Of a stretch of 64,000 nt of DNA, positions 55,242 to 63,963 are shown piece by piece. The DNA is taken from contig NZ_JOHO01000020.1 in assembly GCF_000719705.1 (NCBI RefSeq), positions 120,323-184,322 of the forward strand, given 5' to 3'. This DNA is from Streptomyces sp. NRRL S-350 (GTDB lineage Bacteria > Actinomycetota > Actinomycetes > Streptomycetales > Streptomycetaceae). The notes below the pieces were generated by a model. That model was not told where the DNA came from and searched no databases. It saw only the letters and a list, made by a program, of their open reading frames with translations. The position numbers were made by a program, and so were the translations under genes. The stretch's first letter is position 1, and every line of letters starts with the position of its first letter.

Positions 55242-57008
55242 TCAGCCCGTCCCGGCCGCCTGCTCCTCCGAGCCTCGCCCGAGAATCCCGCACAAGGCTG
55301 TGCGCAGCGAGTCCACGGCCGCAGCGGAATCCGCCTTGCGCCAGGCGACGAACGCGTCCGGGCGCACCAGCAGGCAGCCGTCTTCCGGTACTTCGGCGAG
55401 ATCCGCCCAATCTCCGTAGAGATCCTGCAAGGCATGTCCGGGGCCGATGACGTGCGCAGCTATCTCGATGTCCAGCTCTTCCGAAATGCGCTTGGCGGCA
55501 TCGAGCCAGATCTGCCCGTTCAGCCCCGTCAACAGGGAGAAATTTCCCTTTCCCACCACGTCCAAGGTGGAAACCTGGGTGCCTTGCCGGTCGAGCCAGG
55601 CATGCGGCAGGCGCGCGCCGGGCCGGCTGGACGCCTGGTAGTACAGTTCAGGATCGCGCTGCCAGGCAGGCTGATCGGTGCCGTCCGGGCGGACAGCGTC
55701 GGATTCGTAACGCTGATTGAGTTCGACACCCTGCGTGGCGAACTCGTAGGACTTGAGCTCGACCGCCTCACGCAACATTCTGCGCTTTTCGGCGCCCGCC
55801 GCGGAAGCCTCCTTCAGAACGGCCATGTTGGCACGCATCTGATCCGCGTCCAGCTTCACGTCCAGTCCGAGTGCGGAGAATATTCCGCCGAACTGCTCGA
55901 TGCTCTTGTTGGCACGTTCGACGATCTGTTTGCCGATCGGCGCGCGCTCCTGGTCGTAGGTGCTCAAAAGCCGGTCCGAGGCCTGGCCCTTCAGGACCAT
56001 CGCCATCTTCCACGTCAAATTGTAGGCATCCTGAATCGACGTGTTCGAGCCGAAACCGTTGGACGGCGGATGACGGTGAACCGCATCGCCCATGCAGTAC
56101 ACCCGCCCCCGGGAGTACTCGGTGGCGTACATCTGGTTCACCGTCCACGTCGAGACCGAGCGTATGGTGATGTCCACCGAGGCGTCGCCGATCAGTTGAC
56201 GGGCGATTCCGGCCGCATCGACCTCGGAGACATCGGGCTCGCCCGCGCTCATGTCGTAGCCCCACACGATCTGCCACTCGTTCCACGGCCTGACCATGCG
56301 AAGCAGGCCCATGCCGATGCCCCCGACGTTGGCACCCGGCTGCAAGATCCACCAGAGATAGCCGGGACGGTGTGCCACGAGGTGGGAGAGATCCGCCTGC
56401 AGAATGATGCTGATGCTGCCGGCGAGGCCCATGTGGCCCTCCATGGGCAGGCCGATCTGCTCCGCGACGAGACTGTTGCCGCCGTCCGCCCCGATCAGGT
56501 ACTTGGCCCGAATCTCGTAACGCTCGTCCTTCAGCCGGTCCAGGACGTGCGCGGTCACGCCGTGCTCGTCCTGTTCGAGGCTCAGGAACTGCGTATCGAA
56601 TCGCACATGGCTGCCGCGCTCGGCGGCATTGGACAGCAGGATCGGTTCGAGCAGGTTCTGCGGCAGGTCGCAGTGTTCGGCGGGGCTGGCCAACGAGTAG
56701 TCACTCTGCCGTTGCGGCCGGTTCGCGCCGTAGGGCAGTCGGCCCAGTTCTTCGCCCACCAGACCGGTGCAGAAGACGACATTGCCCATCACCTCCTTGG
56801 GCGCGGCCTTGGCGAGGACTTCGTCCGCCACGTCCAGGTCCCGGAAGACCTCCATCGTGCGCTGGTTCTGGTAATGCGCACGCGGACTGTCGGCGAGCCA
56901 GCGGTGTTTGGTGATGACGAGGTTTTCGATGCCGTACGTGCTCAGCATCAGTGCGGCGGACGACCCCGCCGGACCGCTCCCGACGACCAGGACCTCGGTG
57001 TCGTACAC
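55242..57008 (-). CDS. FAD-dependent aromatic monooxygenase, PheA/TfdB-like
   Basis: A 588-residue class A flavin monooxygenase from GTG 57006-57008, chosen for AGGAG at eight bases; an ATG at 57044 overlapping the upstream stop is the alternative. The FAD motif is EVLVVGSGPAGSSAALML, the DG motif is LIGADGGNSLVAEQIG, and the second FAD motif is YCMGDAVHRHPPSNGFG followed by NTSIQDAYNLTWKMA, the signature of phenol and chlorophenol hydroxylases. A C-terminal thioredoxin-like domain (about 450-588) fits the family. It would hydroxylate an aromatic ring with NAD(P)H and oxygen. It is the third gene of the operon cupin, NicC-like, PheA-like, MFS. Confidence 0.92.
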   Translation of the reverse strand: MYDTEVLVVGSGPAGSSAALMLSTYGIENLVITKHRWLADSPRAHYQNQRTMEVFRDLDVADEVLAKAAPKEVMGNVVFCTGLVGEELGRLPYGANRPQRQSDYSLASPAEHCDLPQNLLEPILLSNAAERGSHVRFDTQFLSLEQDEHGVTAHVLDRLKDERYEIRAKYLIGADGGNSLVAEQIGLPMEGHMGLAGSISIILQADLSHLVAHRPGYLWWILQPGANVGGIGMGLLRMVRPWNEWQIVWGYDMSAGEPDVSEVDAAGIARQLIGDASVDITIRSVSTWTVNQMYATEYSRGRVYCMGDAVHRHPPSNGFGSNTSIQDAYNLTWKMAMVLKGQASDRLLSTYDQERAPIGKQIVERANKSIEQFGGIFSALGLDVKLDADQMRANMAVLKEASAAGAEKRRMLREAVELKSYEFATQGVELNQRYESDAVRPDGTDQPAWQRDPELYYQASSRPGARLPHAWLDRQGTQVSTLDVVGKGNFSLLTGLNGQIWLDAAKRISEELDIEIAAHVIGPGHALQDLYGDWADLAEVPEDGCLLVRPDAFVAWRKADSAAAVDSLRTALCGILGRGSEEQAAGTG

Positions 57009-57040
57009 GTGAATATCTCCTGAATCCGTCTTCGGGCGGT

Positions 57041-58198
57041 TCATGTGACGTCGAGAGTGCTGGGCCTGCGCGGCACGAGCTCGGTGTTCATCGCGTCGTA
57101 GTCGAAAACCCAGGACGGGTCCTCGGCATCCTTGAGCCACGAGTTCTCGGCGGACACGGCCTGGACCCGCCCGGTACGTTGCCTGCGGCTCTCGGCGTAA
57201 CGCCAGAACGCCTCCCCGATCTCGTCCTCGGCTTCCAGGCAACGCAGCAGCAGGGCGCCGTCCTCGATGGCCATGGCCGCCCCTTGGGCCATGTGCGGCC
57301 GCATGGGATGACAGGCGTCGCCCAGCAGCGCGATTCGCCCGCGGCCCCATTGCTGCAACGGCGGCCGCTCGAAGAGCGGCCATTTGCTCAAGGTTTCGGC
57401 CGCATTCAGCAGGCTGAGAACCTCGTCGCAGGAACCGGCGAAGGCCGCCAGCATCTCGTCCTTGTCGCCGGCGACCCAGGACTGGGGGTATGTCCACGCG
57501 TCGGCCGCCGCGCCGGCGACGAAGTAGTAGTCATCGGTCCGGGAATCGGTCGGGTAGCCGATGACGAATCTGTCGTCGGACCACCACTTGGTGATGCAGT
57601 TCCTGTCGACCGGGACTCGGGTGCTCGCGGGCACTGCCGCCCGGTACGCGATCTGGCCGGAGAACCTCGGGCGTTCGGCGCCGTGCAGCACCTCACGGAC
57701 CCGAGAACCCAGACCATCGGCGCCGATGACGCAGGAGGCTTCGGCGGTGCTTCCATCGGCGAAGCGCATCCGCACCGCCATGCCCAAGTCCTCGACCCCG
57801 ACCAGTCGCTTGCCGTACCGCACGCTGCCCGGCCGCAGGGAATCGATCAGCTCTCGGTGGAGAACGCCGCGGCCGACGGTGAGATAGGGGGCTCCGAACC
57901 TCTCCTCGGCCCGGTCGCCGAGCGCCAGGGTGGACCTGACGGAATTCGATGCCAGGTTCCGGCTGGTGAACGATTCGGGCCGGCGTCCGGCCCTGACAAG
58001 TGCGTCACCGATCCCGATGTGAGCCAGGATGCGCATCACATTGGGAGTCAGATGGATCCCCGCGCCGGCGGGCTCGAACCTGTGCGTCTGTTCGAATACC
58101 GCCACGGAACAGCCGGCTTGCTGCAGCAGCGCGGCCGTCGCCGCTCCACCCAGCCCGCCGCCGACGATGGCAACGGAATTCCTGTCAGCAATTCCCAC
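57041..58198 (-). CDS. FAD-dependent monooxygenase, NicC / salicylate hydroxylase-like
   Basis: A 385-residue class A flavin monooxygenase from GTG 58196-58198. Motifs: VAIVGGGLGGAATAALLQQA (dinucleotide), SCVIGADGLGSRVREVL (DG) and RIALLGDACHPMRPHMAQGA followed by AMAIEDGALLLRCL (GD). The C-terminal SWVFDYDAMNTELVP and the substrate-side KWWSDDRFVIGYPT resemble 6-hydroxynicotinate 3-monooxygenase and salicylate 1-hydroxylase, which do decarboxylative hydroxylation. The substrate is unproven. The next gene starts 33 bp downstream, or overlaps if its alternative ATG is used. Confidence 0.9.
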   Translation of the reverse strand: MGIADRNSVAIVGGGLGGAATAALLQQAGCSVAVFEQTHRFEPAGAGIHLTPNVMRILAHIGIGDALVRAGRRPESFTSRNLASNSVRSTLALGDRAEERFGAPYLTVGRGVLHRELIDSLRPGSVRYGKRLVGVEDLGMAVRMRFADGSTAEASCVIGADGLGSRVREVLHGAERPRFSGQIAYRAAVPASTRVPVDRNCITKWWSDDRFVIGYPTDSRTDDYYFVAGAAADAWTYPQSWVAGDKDEMLAAFAGSCDEVLSLLNAAETLSKWPLFERPPLQQWGRGRIALLGDACHPMRPHMAQGAAMAIEDGALLLRCLEAEDEIGEAFWRYAESRRQRTGRVQAVSAENSWLKDAEDPSWVFDYDAMNTELVPRRPSTLDVT

Positions 58199-58261
58199 GG
58201 GTCCCTCGACCTTTCATGCGACCTCTCCCGGACTCGATGGCGTGAAAATGTTTCCGCAAAG

Positions 58262-58930
58262 CTATTCCTGTGCCTGGAGCTCGTCGTAGACGAGATCCAG
58301 CAACGCCGATCGACGGTCGCTCGGCAGCCATTCCGGCCTGTCCTCCACGACGTCCTGGACGAACTCCCAGAAGTCCGCACTCTGGTTTATGCCGTAGTCG
58401 CGAGCCATGGAGACGAGGCGGATCCGGGACAGGAAGTCCGGCTCCGTGAGCTCCTCCTTGGCGGCCACGACCTTACCTGCGTTCATGAAGTACGGGAGGA
58501 TCGAGCTCTCGGGTGTGTCCGGCGTCCAGACCAGCCACATCTCCTGGTTGACGCCGGTGGTGTTGACGAAACCGTGCAGGCGGTCGCGCGGAACGTAGAG
58601 CAGCTCCTTCGGTCGCATCGGCAACATGGCGACCGTCTCCTTGTCGGCACCGTTGCCCGGCGTGATGTCCAGGTCGGGGAATTCGTTGGGGCCCATGAAG
58701 ATGCTGAATCCGCCGTTGGGCGCATAGAACCATTCGTCGGTACGGTGATGGATGTGCGGCGGCGGGCCGACGTGCGGCGGTACGGTGAGCTTGGAGAACA
58801 GGTACTTCCCCCCGTTGCTCTCGCCGGTCTGCACGAATTCGAAGACCTCGCCGGCCGGGCCGAGCACCAACGGCTTCTCCGGGCCGGGCTCGACCTCCGG
58901 GAAGTCGAATACTTCGTAGTCTGCGCTCAT
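58262..58930 (-). CDS. Cupin-domain protein (quercetinase-like)
   Basis: A 222-residue single-cupin protein from ATG 58928-58930 (AAGGG upstream). The metal motif is PPHIHHRTDEWFYAPNGG (H-x-H then E); the second motif is YVPRDRLHGFVNTTG with the fourth ligand, His. A ~75-residue helical tail follows (ILPYFMNAGKVVAAKEELTE and on). Such proteins act as dioxygenases or isomerases on aromatic or small polar substrates. It is the first gene of the operon with the two flavin monooxygenases, suggesting ring hydroxylation followed by oxidative rearrangement or cleavage. Confidence 0.88.
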   Translation of the reverse strand: MSADYEVFDFPEVEPGPEKPLVLGPAGEVFEFVQTGESNGGKYLFSKLTVPPHVGPPPHIHHRTDEWFYAPNGGFSIFMGPNEFPDLDITPGNGADKETVAMLPMRPKELLYVPRDRLHGFVNTTGVNQEMWLVWTPDTPESSILPYFMNAGKVVAAKEELTEPDFLSRIRLVSMARDYGINQSADFWEFVQDVVEDRPEWLPSDRRSALLDLVYDELQAQE

Positions 58931-60264
58931 TGCGTTGCCCTTCTTCTCCGGAAGTCGGCATGCAGATGCCGTCGTAGCCTCACGGGTTTCCCATCACTGG
59001 CCCTGGTCGCCGGGTCCACCGCCTCCGACATGACCTCGCGCCACACGGTCCTGCCCCCGCCGCGCCAGGAGCGCGGGCGGCGACACCATGCGTCCGTCGA
59101 ATGTCCGGGTGAAATCAGGCCGTCATGGCCGTCGGCCGACACGGGCGCCACGAACACGGCTGCATCGGAATGTCCCTCACCCGGCACGCAGTGCCGATGC
59201 CGGCTCCAGGACTTCACGTCCCGATCCATCCGGGGAGCATCCGACAGCTGTTACGGAACGGTACGTCAGTGCAGGTCGATGATTTCCCTTGCCGTCGCAC
59301 GGAGCATCGAGGGGCACCGAAACGGAAGGCAGCGATGCGGAAAGCCAAGGGCGTCCATGGAACGCACCGCACAGTCGGCAGGCAGTGCCCGAGGCTCGTG
59401 GCCTTGATGAAAGTTGTACAAATCCCAGGTGGCTGTGGATGGGCCCCGAGGCGGCGATGTCAGAGCCCCCAACGCCGATATGCGTCGTAATTTAACTCAA
59501 CCAGGTGATGGGCGCAAGGGCATGCAGTGCGTCCGATCCGATCAACTCCCTTTCATGTCCGGATTGTTGGCGATGCCCAGGAATGGGGGTGCCGCGAACC
59601 GGCGGCGTGCAGGAAGCGGGTCGGCGGCCGTCGGGCGTGCTCCCGTCTTCGGACTGCCGGCCGAGGCGGTCGATGCCGAAGCCGATCACCGGGGCGGCGG
59701 TCGGCGGAGTCGGCGAGCCGCTGCTCCGGCTTCGTGGTCCTGTCACCGAGCGCACCTGGCGGGAACTCCCGGTTTCCCTGCCGGGCGCCCGTGGATGGCG
59801 GTTGCCGCCCGGGCCGTCCACCTGGGTGGATGGTTTCGACGGCCCGCTCGTCCCGCGCCAACACGCCACCTCGTCGCAGGAGTTGGTCGAGGTTCGGCTT
59901 ACGCGATCAGCGAGGCGGGCCAACCGTGCGGAGCCCGGCGGGAGTTGCACCGCCACACGACGGGAAGTTAGGCTGCGGCCGAACCTTTCCGTGGATTGCC
60001 GCGGGAACGTGCTCGAGCCGTCACGAACGGCTCCCTCCGCTCCGACGAGGGTTTCGATCCCTCGGAGCCACCGGGCGCGCTGTCGTCATCCGACGCCGCT
60101 CTTGCCGCGCGCCACCTCGTGGTCACTTCCGGGCCTACCGTCCGTGAACTGCCGCCTCCTGCGCCGCACTTCGAACAAGCCGCGCGAACGGGCGCCTTTC
60201 CTCCCACCCGACTCGGGCCGGCAGCCATGCCCGGCATCCGAGCCAAGCCAACAGGATCGAGCAG
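58931..60264. other. 1.33-kb gene-free divergent region between the cupin operon and ilvB
   Basis: Longest non-coding stretch in the window. Open frames (for example 59414-59971 plus and 59492-59956 minus) read as non-protein and lack ribosome sites. It has AT-rich patches that could be promoters (around 59407-59430 and 59478-59505), and a structured element at 60029-60069. A lost regulator gene between the two divergent operons would be the simplest history, but no remnant is convincing. Confidence 0.5.
60029..60069 (+). other. Two-stem hairpin in the ilvB leader, tRNA T-arm-like
   Basis: An inner stem CGAGGG/CCCTCG (60046-60051 with 60059-60064) around TTTCGAT, closed by an outer GGCTC/GAGCC stem (60029-60033 with 60065-60069). 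It resembles an acceptor plus T-arm but has no D or anticodon arms and a shifted T-loop, so it is not a tRNA. It may act in ilvB leader control. Confidence 0.4.
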
Positions 60265-61995
60265 ATGATCGAACGGATGACAGGTGCCCAAGCCCTGGTC
60301 AGGGCTTTGGAGCACGTTGGAGTCGACACCGTGTTCGGATTTCCGGGCGGCCAGATCCTACCCGCCTACGATGCGCTCTACGACTCGAGCAGGATCCGCC
60401 ACGTCCTGGTCCGGCACGAGCAGGGTGCCGGACACGCTGCGGAGGGGTACGCCCAGGCCACCGGCAAGGTCGGCGTCTGCATGGCCACCTCCGGACCTGG
60501 TGCCACCAATCTGGTCACCCCGATCGCCGACGCGCACATGGACTCCGTCCCGATGGTCGCCATCACCGGTCAGGTGCCGAGCGGCGTGATCGGCACGGAC
60601 GCCTTCCAGGAAGCCGACATCTGCGGCATCACCCTTCCGATCACCAAGCACAACTTCCTGGTCACCGATGCCGACGACATCCCGCGCACCATCGCGGAAG
60701 CCTTCCACATCGCCTCCACCGGCCGTCCCGGTCCGGTCCTGGTCGACATCTCCAAGGACGCGCTGCAGGCCCGCACCGACTTCCACTGGGAACCGGAGCC
60801 CCGCCTGCCGGGCTACCGGCCGGTCACCCGGCCGCACGGCAAGCGGATCCAGGAAGCGGCCCAGCTGATCTCCGAAGCCGAATGCCCCGTGCTGTACGTC
60901 GGCGGCGGCGTCCACAAGGCCGGCGCCTCGGCGGAACTGCTCCGCCTGGCAGAGCTGACCGGAATTCCGGTCGTCACCACGCTGATGGCCAGGGGCACCT
61001 TTCCCGACGGGCACCCGCTCCACCTGGGGATGCCCGGCATGCACGGCAGTGTCCCGGCGGTGGGCGCACTGCAGAAGGCAGACCTGCTCATCGCCCTGGG
61101 CGTGCGCTTCGACGACCGGGTCACCGGGCAGTTGTCGTCGTTCGCACCGCGGGCCAAGGTCATCCACGCGGACATCGACCCGGCGGAGATCTCGAAGAAC
61201 CGGGTGGCGGACGTGCCCATCGTGGGTGACTGCAAGGAGGTCATCGCCGGCCTCGTCGACGCGATCGACCGCCCAGGTGACTACGTGAAGTGGCGCGCGC
61301 TGCTCGACCGGCTGAAGGAGGCCTACCCGCTGGGGTACGAGGACTTCGCGGACGGCTCGCTGGCGCCGCAGTACGTCCTGGAAAGGCTCGGCTCCGTCGT
61401 CGGTCCGGACGCCCTCTACGTGGCCGGCGTCGGCCAGCACCAGATGTGGGCGTCCCAGTTCATCGGCTTCGAGAAGCCCGGCTCCTTCATCACCTCCGGC
61501 GGCCTGGGCACGATGGGCTTCGCGGTGCCCGCCGCGATGGGTGCCAAGATGGGGCGGCCGGACACGGTGGTCTGGGCGATCGACGGAGACGGCTGTTTCC
61601 AGATGACCAACCAGGAGCTGGCCACCTGCGTGATGGAGGGTGTGCCGATCAAGGTCGCGGTCATCAACAACGGCAACCTCGGCATGGTCCGCCAGTGGCA
61701 GGGTCTCTTCTACGACCAGCGGTACTCCAACAGTGATCTGCAGACGGCCCAGCACATCCCCGACTTCGTGAAGTTGGCCGAGGCCTACGGCTGCGTCAGC
61801 CTGCGGTGCACACGGCCCGAGGACGTGGACGACACGATCGCCAAGGCGATGCAGGTCGACGACCTGCCGGTGGTCGTCGACTTCGTGGTCCACGAGGACG
61901 CCATGGTCTGGCCCATGGTCCCCGCCGGGACCAGCAATGACGACATCAAGATCGCCCGGGACATGACTCCGAACTGGGAGAGCCACGACTCATGA
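60265..61995 (+). CDS. ilvB: Acetolactate synthase, catalytic subunit (accessory copy?)
   Basis: A 576-residue TPP enzyme from ATG 60265 (AGGA nine bases upstream). The catalytic glutamate is in [16 protein letters not shown]; the TPP/Mg motif is [13 protein letters not shown], followed by [13 protein letters not shown] with the tryptophan that gates the herbicide site. It forms acetolactate or acetohydroxybutyrate from pyruvate. Compared with the housekeeping streptomycete enzyme as I recall it, it lacks the N-terminal extension and an insertion near residue 490, and has [10 protein letters not shown] where Ala or Cys is usual after PGG. It overlaps ilvN (ATGA). Its position opposite a monooxygenase/efflux operon suggests a dedicated or resistant copy. 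Confidence 0.95.
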   Translation: MIERMTGAQALVRALEHVGVDTVFGFPGGQILPAYDALYDSSRIRHVLVRHEQGAGHAAEGYAQATGKVGVCMATSGPGATNLVTPIADAHMDSVPMVAITGQVPSGVIGTDAFQEADICGITLPITKHNFLVTDADDIPRTIAEAFHIASTGRPGPVLVDISKDALQARTDFHWEPEPRLPGYRPVTRPHGKRIQEAAQLISEAECPVLYVGGGVHKAGASAELLRLAELTGIPVVTTLMARGTFPDGHPLHLGMPGMHGSVPAVGALQKADLLIALGVRFDDRVTGQLSSFAPRAKVIHADIDPAEISKNRVADVPIVGDCKEVIAGLVDAIDRPGDYVKWRALLDRLKEAYPLGYEDFADGSLAPQYVLERLGSVVGPDALYVAGVGQHQMWASQFIGFEKPGSFITSGGLGTMGFAVPAAMGAKMGRPDTVVWAIDGDGCFQMTNQELATCVMEGVPIKVAVINNGNLGMVRQWQGLFYDQRYSNSDLQTAQHIPDFVKLAEAYGCVSLRCTRPEDVDDTIAKAMQVDDLPVVVDFVVHEDAMVWPMVPAGTSNDDIKIARDMTPNWESHDS

Positions 61996-62267
61996 GCAAG
62001 CACACGTTGTCGGTCCTCGTCGAGGACAAGCCCAGCGCGCTCACCCGGATCACCGCCCTCTTCAGTCGGCGCGGCTTCAACATCGACTCCCTCGCCGTCG
62101 TCCCGGCCGAGGAGCGCGGCCTATCCGAGGTCACCCTCGTGGTCGACGCGGACGACCCGGCACTGGAGCAGGTGACCAAGCAACTCGACAAGCTCATCAA
62201 CGTGGTGAGCGTCACGGAACGCGGCCGCGCACGGCCGGAGCCCTTGTACGGCTCGGCGGTGGGCTGA
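61992..62267 (+). CDS. ilvN: Acetolactate synthase small subunit, ACT-only short form
   Basis: A 91-residue protein overlapping the ilvB stop by four bases. It consists of one ACT domain: [38 protein letters not shown], then [16 protein letters not shown], ending in GSAVG. Usual actinomycete IlvN proteins are about 170 residues, with a second C-terminal domain that is absent here; the frame stops cleanly and nothing homologous follows. The size equals that of E. coli IlvM, the subunit of valine-insensitive ALS II. It should still activate IlvB, but feedback by valine may be altered. Confidence 0.93.
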   Translation: MSKHTLSVLVEDKPSALTRITALFSRRGFNIDSLAVVPAEERGLSEVTLVVDADDPALEQVTKQLDKLINVVSVTERGRARPEPLYGSAVG

Positions 62268-62332
62268 ACCGCGGCGGCGACGGGCGCTGCGCCCCGCCGG
62301 GCGGACCCGCTGATACCGGCGGGCTCCGGCAG

Positions 62333-62370
62333 GGCCTGGCCTTCGTCGCGCGGGCGAGGAAGGCCAGGCC
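62333..62370 (+). terminator. Hairpin terminator after ilvBN
   Basis: A perfect 12-bp stem (62333-62344 with 62359-62370) around a 14-base loop, 66 bp past the ilvN stop. Confidence 0.65.
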
Positions 62371-62467
62371 GGCGACGGGCGGGATCGAGGGCGGCGCGGC
62401 CCGGTCGGTGCCCCGGGCGGTCGACGGGGCGGCACCGAGGCGGTCGGCCCCGCACCGTCCGACGTCG

Positions 62468-62507
62468 CTGCGCAGCGGGATCCGTCACTGCGCAGCGGGA
62501 TCCGTCG
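62468..62507. repeat. 20-bp tandem duplication
   Basis: The unit CTGCGCAGCGGGATCCGTCA occurs at 62468-62487 and again, with the last base changed, at 62488-62507; each copy contains the palindrome CTGCGCAG. It lies between the convergent ilvN and hydrolase genes. Confidence 0.7.
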
Positions 62508-62534
62508 CCGTTCCGGCCGGTGGTACCGGCGGTC

Positions 62535-63938
62535 CTAGCGGATGCCGGTCAGCGGGGACGGGGTCCAGTCGGTGAAGGCGGACCCGTCCAGGTGGAGCGC
62601 GGCGGCGCGGCTCTGCAGGGCGGCGGGAGTGGTGACAGTGCCCCAGGAGCCGGTGATGAGGCGCTGTTCCAGCGCGTGCAGGCCGGCCACGATCTCCGCG
62701 GTGGTGAAGTTGCAGTGGCCCTGCCTGGCGACGAACGCCTGCCGGAGCAGGTTTCCCGTCCCCGACGCCTGGACCCGCGCGGCGTACGCGTTCTCCTGCT
62801 CGACCGGGACCAGTTGGTCGGCGGTGGTGTGGATGGACAGCATCGGGACACCCAGGGAGGTGACCGTGGAGGTGGCGGTCAGGTTGGCCCGGGCCGTGCC
62901 GGAGCCTGTGATGGTGGCGCCGGCGGTGAGCGCGGCGGTGTCGGCCTTCAGGTCGAGGCCCGCCGCACCGTAGAGGGCCCGCACCTCGTCGGCGTGCCAG
63001 GACCTGTTCAGCAGGGCCGTGTAGTCGACGCCCCTGGTGGAGGAGGGGTTGCCGCCCGCGGACTGCTCGACGGCATACCGCCCGGGGATGATGAAGTTCA
63101 GCACGCCCTGCTGCAGCCACTGGTACTGCTGCGCTTCCTGGTTCGCGAAGTCGGTCGGCGCGGGCGGGGCCTGGCCCGGGGCCCAGCCCGCCTGGTTGAG
63201 GTAGGCGGCGGCGAGGGCGATCCGGGCGCGCCCGGCCGGCGTCTGCTGGGCGGCGTTGACGGCTCCGGTGAGGCGGTCGGCCAGCGCGGAGGCGGTGGCG
63301 GCGTCGGGCAGGTTGACCAGCAGCGGCAGGTCGGCGCGGTCGAAGAACCAGGCCAGGGCGTATTCGGCGTCGAGCTGGTGGTCCTCCAGGTTGACGCCGC
63401 CGGCGACGAGTCCGCACAGGTTCAGCGCGCCGTCGATGCGGCCGGCGCCGTCCCGGGCGATCTCGGCGTTGACCAGGCCGCCCATCGAGACGCCGACCGA
63501 GACGACGTGGGCGGGCCGGCCGGCGGTGTTGCCGAACGCGGTGATGGTGGCGTACTGGTCCTGCTCGGCGGACTTGAGGGCCCAGGCCGACCCGTGCGGG
63601 TCGTAGGAGGACCCGGCCAGGGCGTAGCCCTCGGCGAGGAGTTCGGCCGCGACGGCGCCGGACGGGGCGTCGGCGGCGGTGAGGGGGCCGAAGCCGTGGC
63701 TGAACAGCAGCAGGATGCCGTTCCACTGGGCCGGCTTGTCGGCGATCCAGGTCGCGCCGTCCTGCAGGGTGCCGCTGTAACGGGTGGTCGTGGTGGCCGC
63801 GGTGGTCGCGGTGGCCGGGGCGGTGGCGGCAGCCGGGGTGGCAGCGGCGGCGGGGGTGGCAGCGGCGAGCGGGGCGGTGAGGGCGAGGGCGGTGGCGGCG
63901 CACAGGGCGGCCAGGGCCCGGCGGGGTGATCGGGACAC
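62535..63938 (-). CDS. Secreted alpha/beta-hydrolase
   Basis: A 467-residue protein if started at GTG 63936-63938 (GGAG six bases upstream); GTG 63951-63953 is an alternative. The signal peptide is VSRSPRRALAALCAATALA followed by an Ala/Pro/Thr-rich stretch. The hydrolase core has the nucleophile elbow VSVGVSMGGLVNAEIA, an oxyanion-type LLLFSHGFGPL, and a late His in VARQGHCNFTTAEI. The family resembles secreted lipases/DUF-type esterases of streptomycetes. The frame runs on upstream into adapter sequence to give an N-terminus MCIRDS, which is an artefact and must not be annotated. Confidence 0.85.
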   Translation of the reverse strand: MSRSPRRALAALCAATALALTAPLAAATPAAAATPAAATAPATATTAATTTTRYSGTLQDGATWIADKPAQWNGILLLFSHGFGPLTAADAPSGAVAAELLAEGYALAGSSYDPHGSAWALKSAEQDQYATITAFGNTAGRPAHVVSVGVSMGGLVNAEIARDGAGRIDGALNLCGLVAGGVNLEDHQLDAEYALAWFFDRADLPLLVNLPDAATASALADRLTGAVNAAQQTPAGRARIALAAAYLNQAGWAPGQAPPAPTDFANQEAQQYQWLQQGVLNFIIPGRYAVEQSAGGNPSSTRGVDYTALLNRSWHADEVRALYGAAGLDLKADTAALTAGATITGSGTARANLTATSTVTSLGVPMLSIHTTADQLVPVEQENAYAARVQASGTGNLLRQAFVARQGHCNFTTAEIVAGLHALEQRLITGSWGTVTTPAALQSRAAALHLDGSAFTDWTPSPLTGIR

Positions 63939-63963
63939 GGGGGGCTCCAACACACGGTAAGGG

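Noticed and set aside
59492..59956. Minus-strand 154-codon frame in the ilvB upstream gap as a regulator gene
   Set aside because: No HTH or other motif, composition rich in Ser/Arg/Pro/Gly as expected of a shadow frame, and no ribosome site.
60029..60072. tRNA gene or tRNA 3' fragment suggested by the T-arm-like stem and CCACC
   Set aside because: No D or anticodon arms, the T-loop is shifted by one base, and the total length is far too short; kept only as a hairpin.
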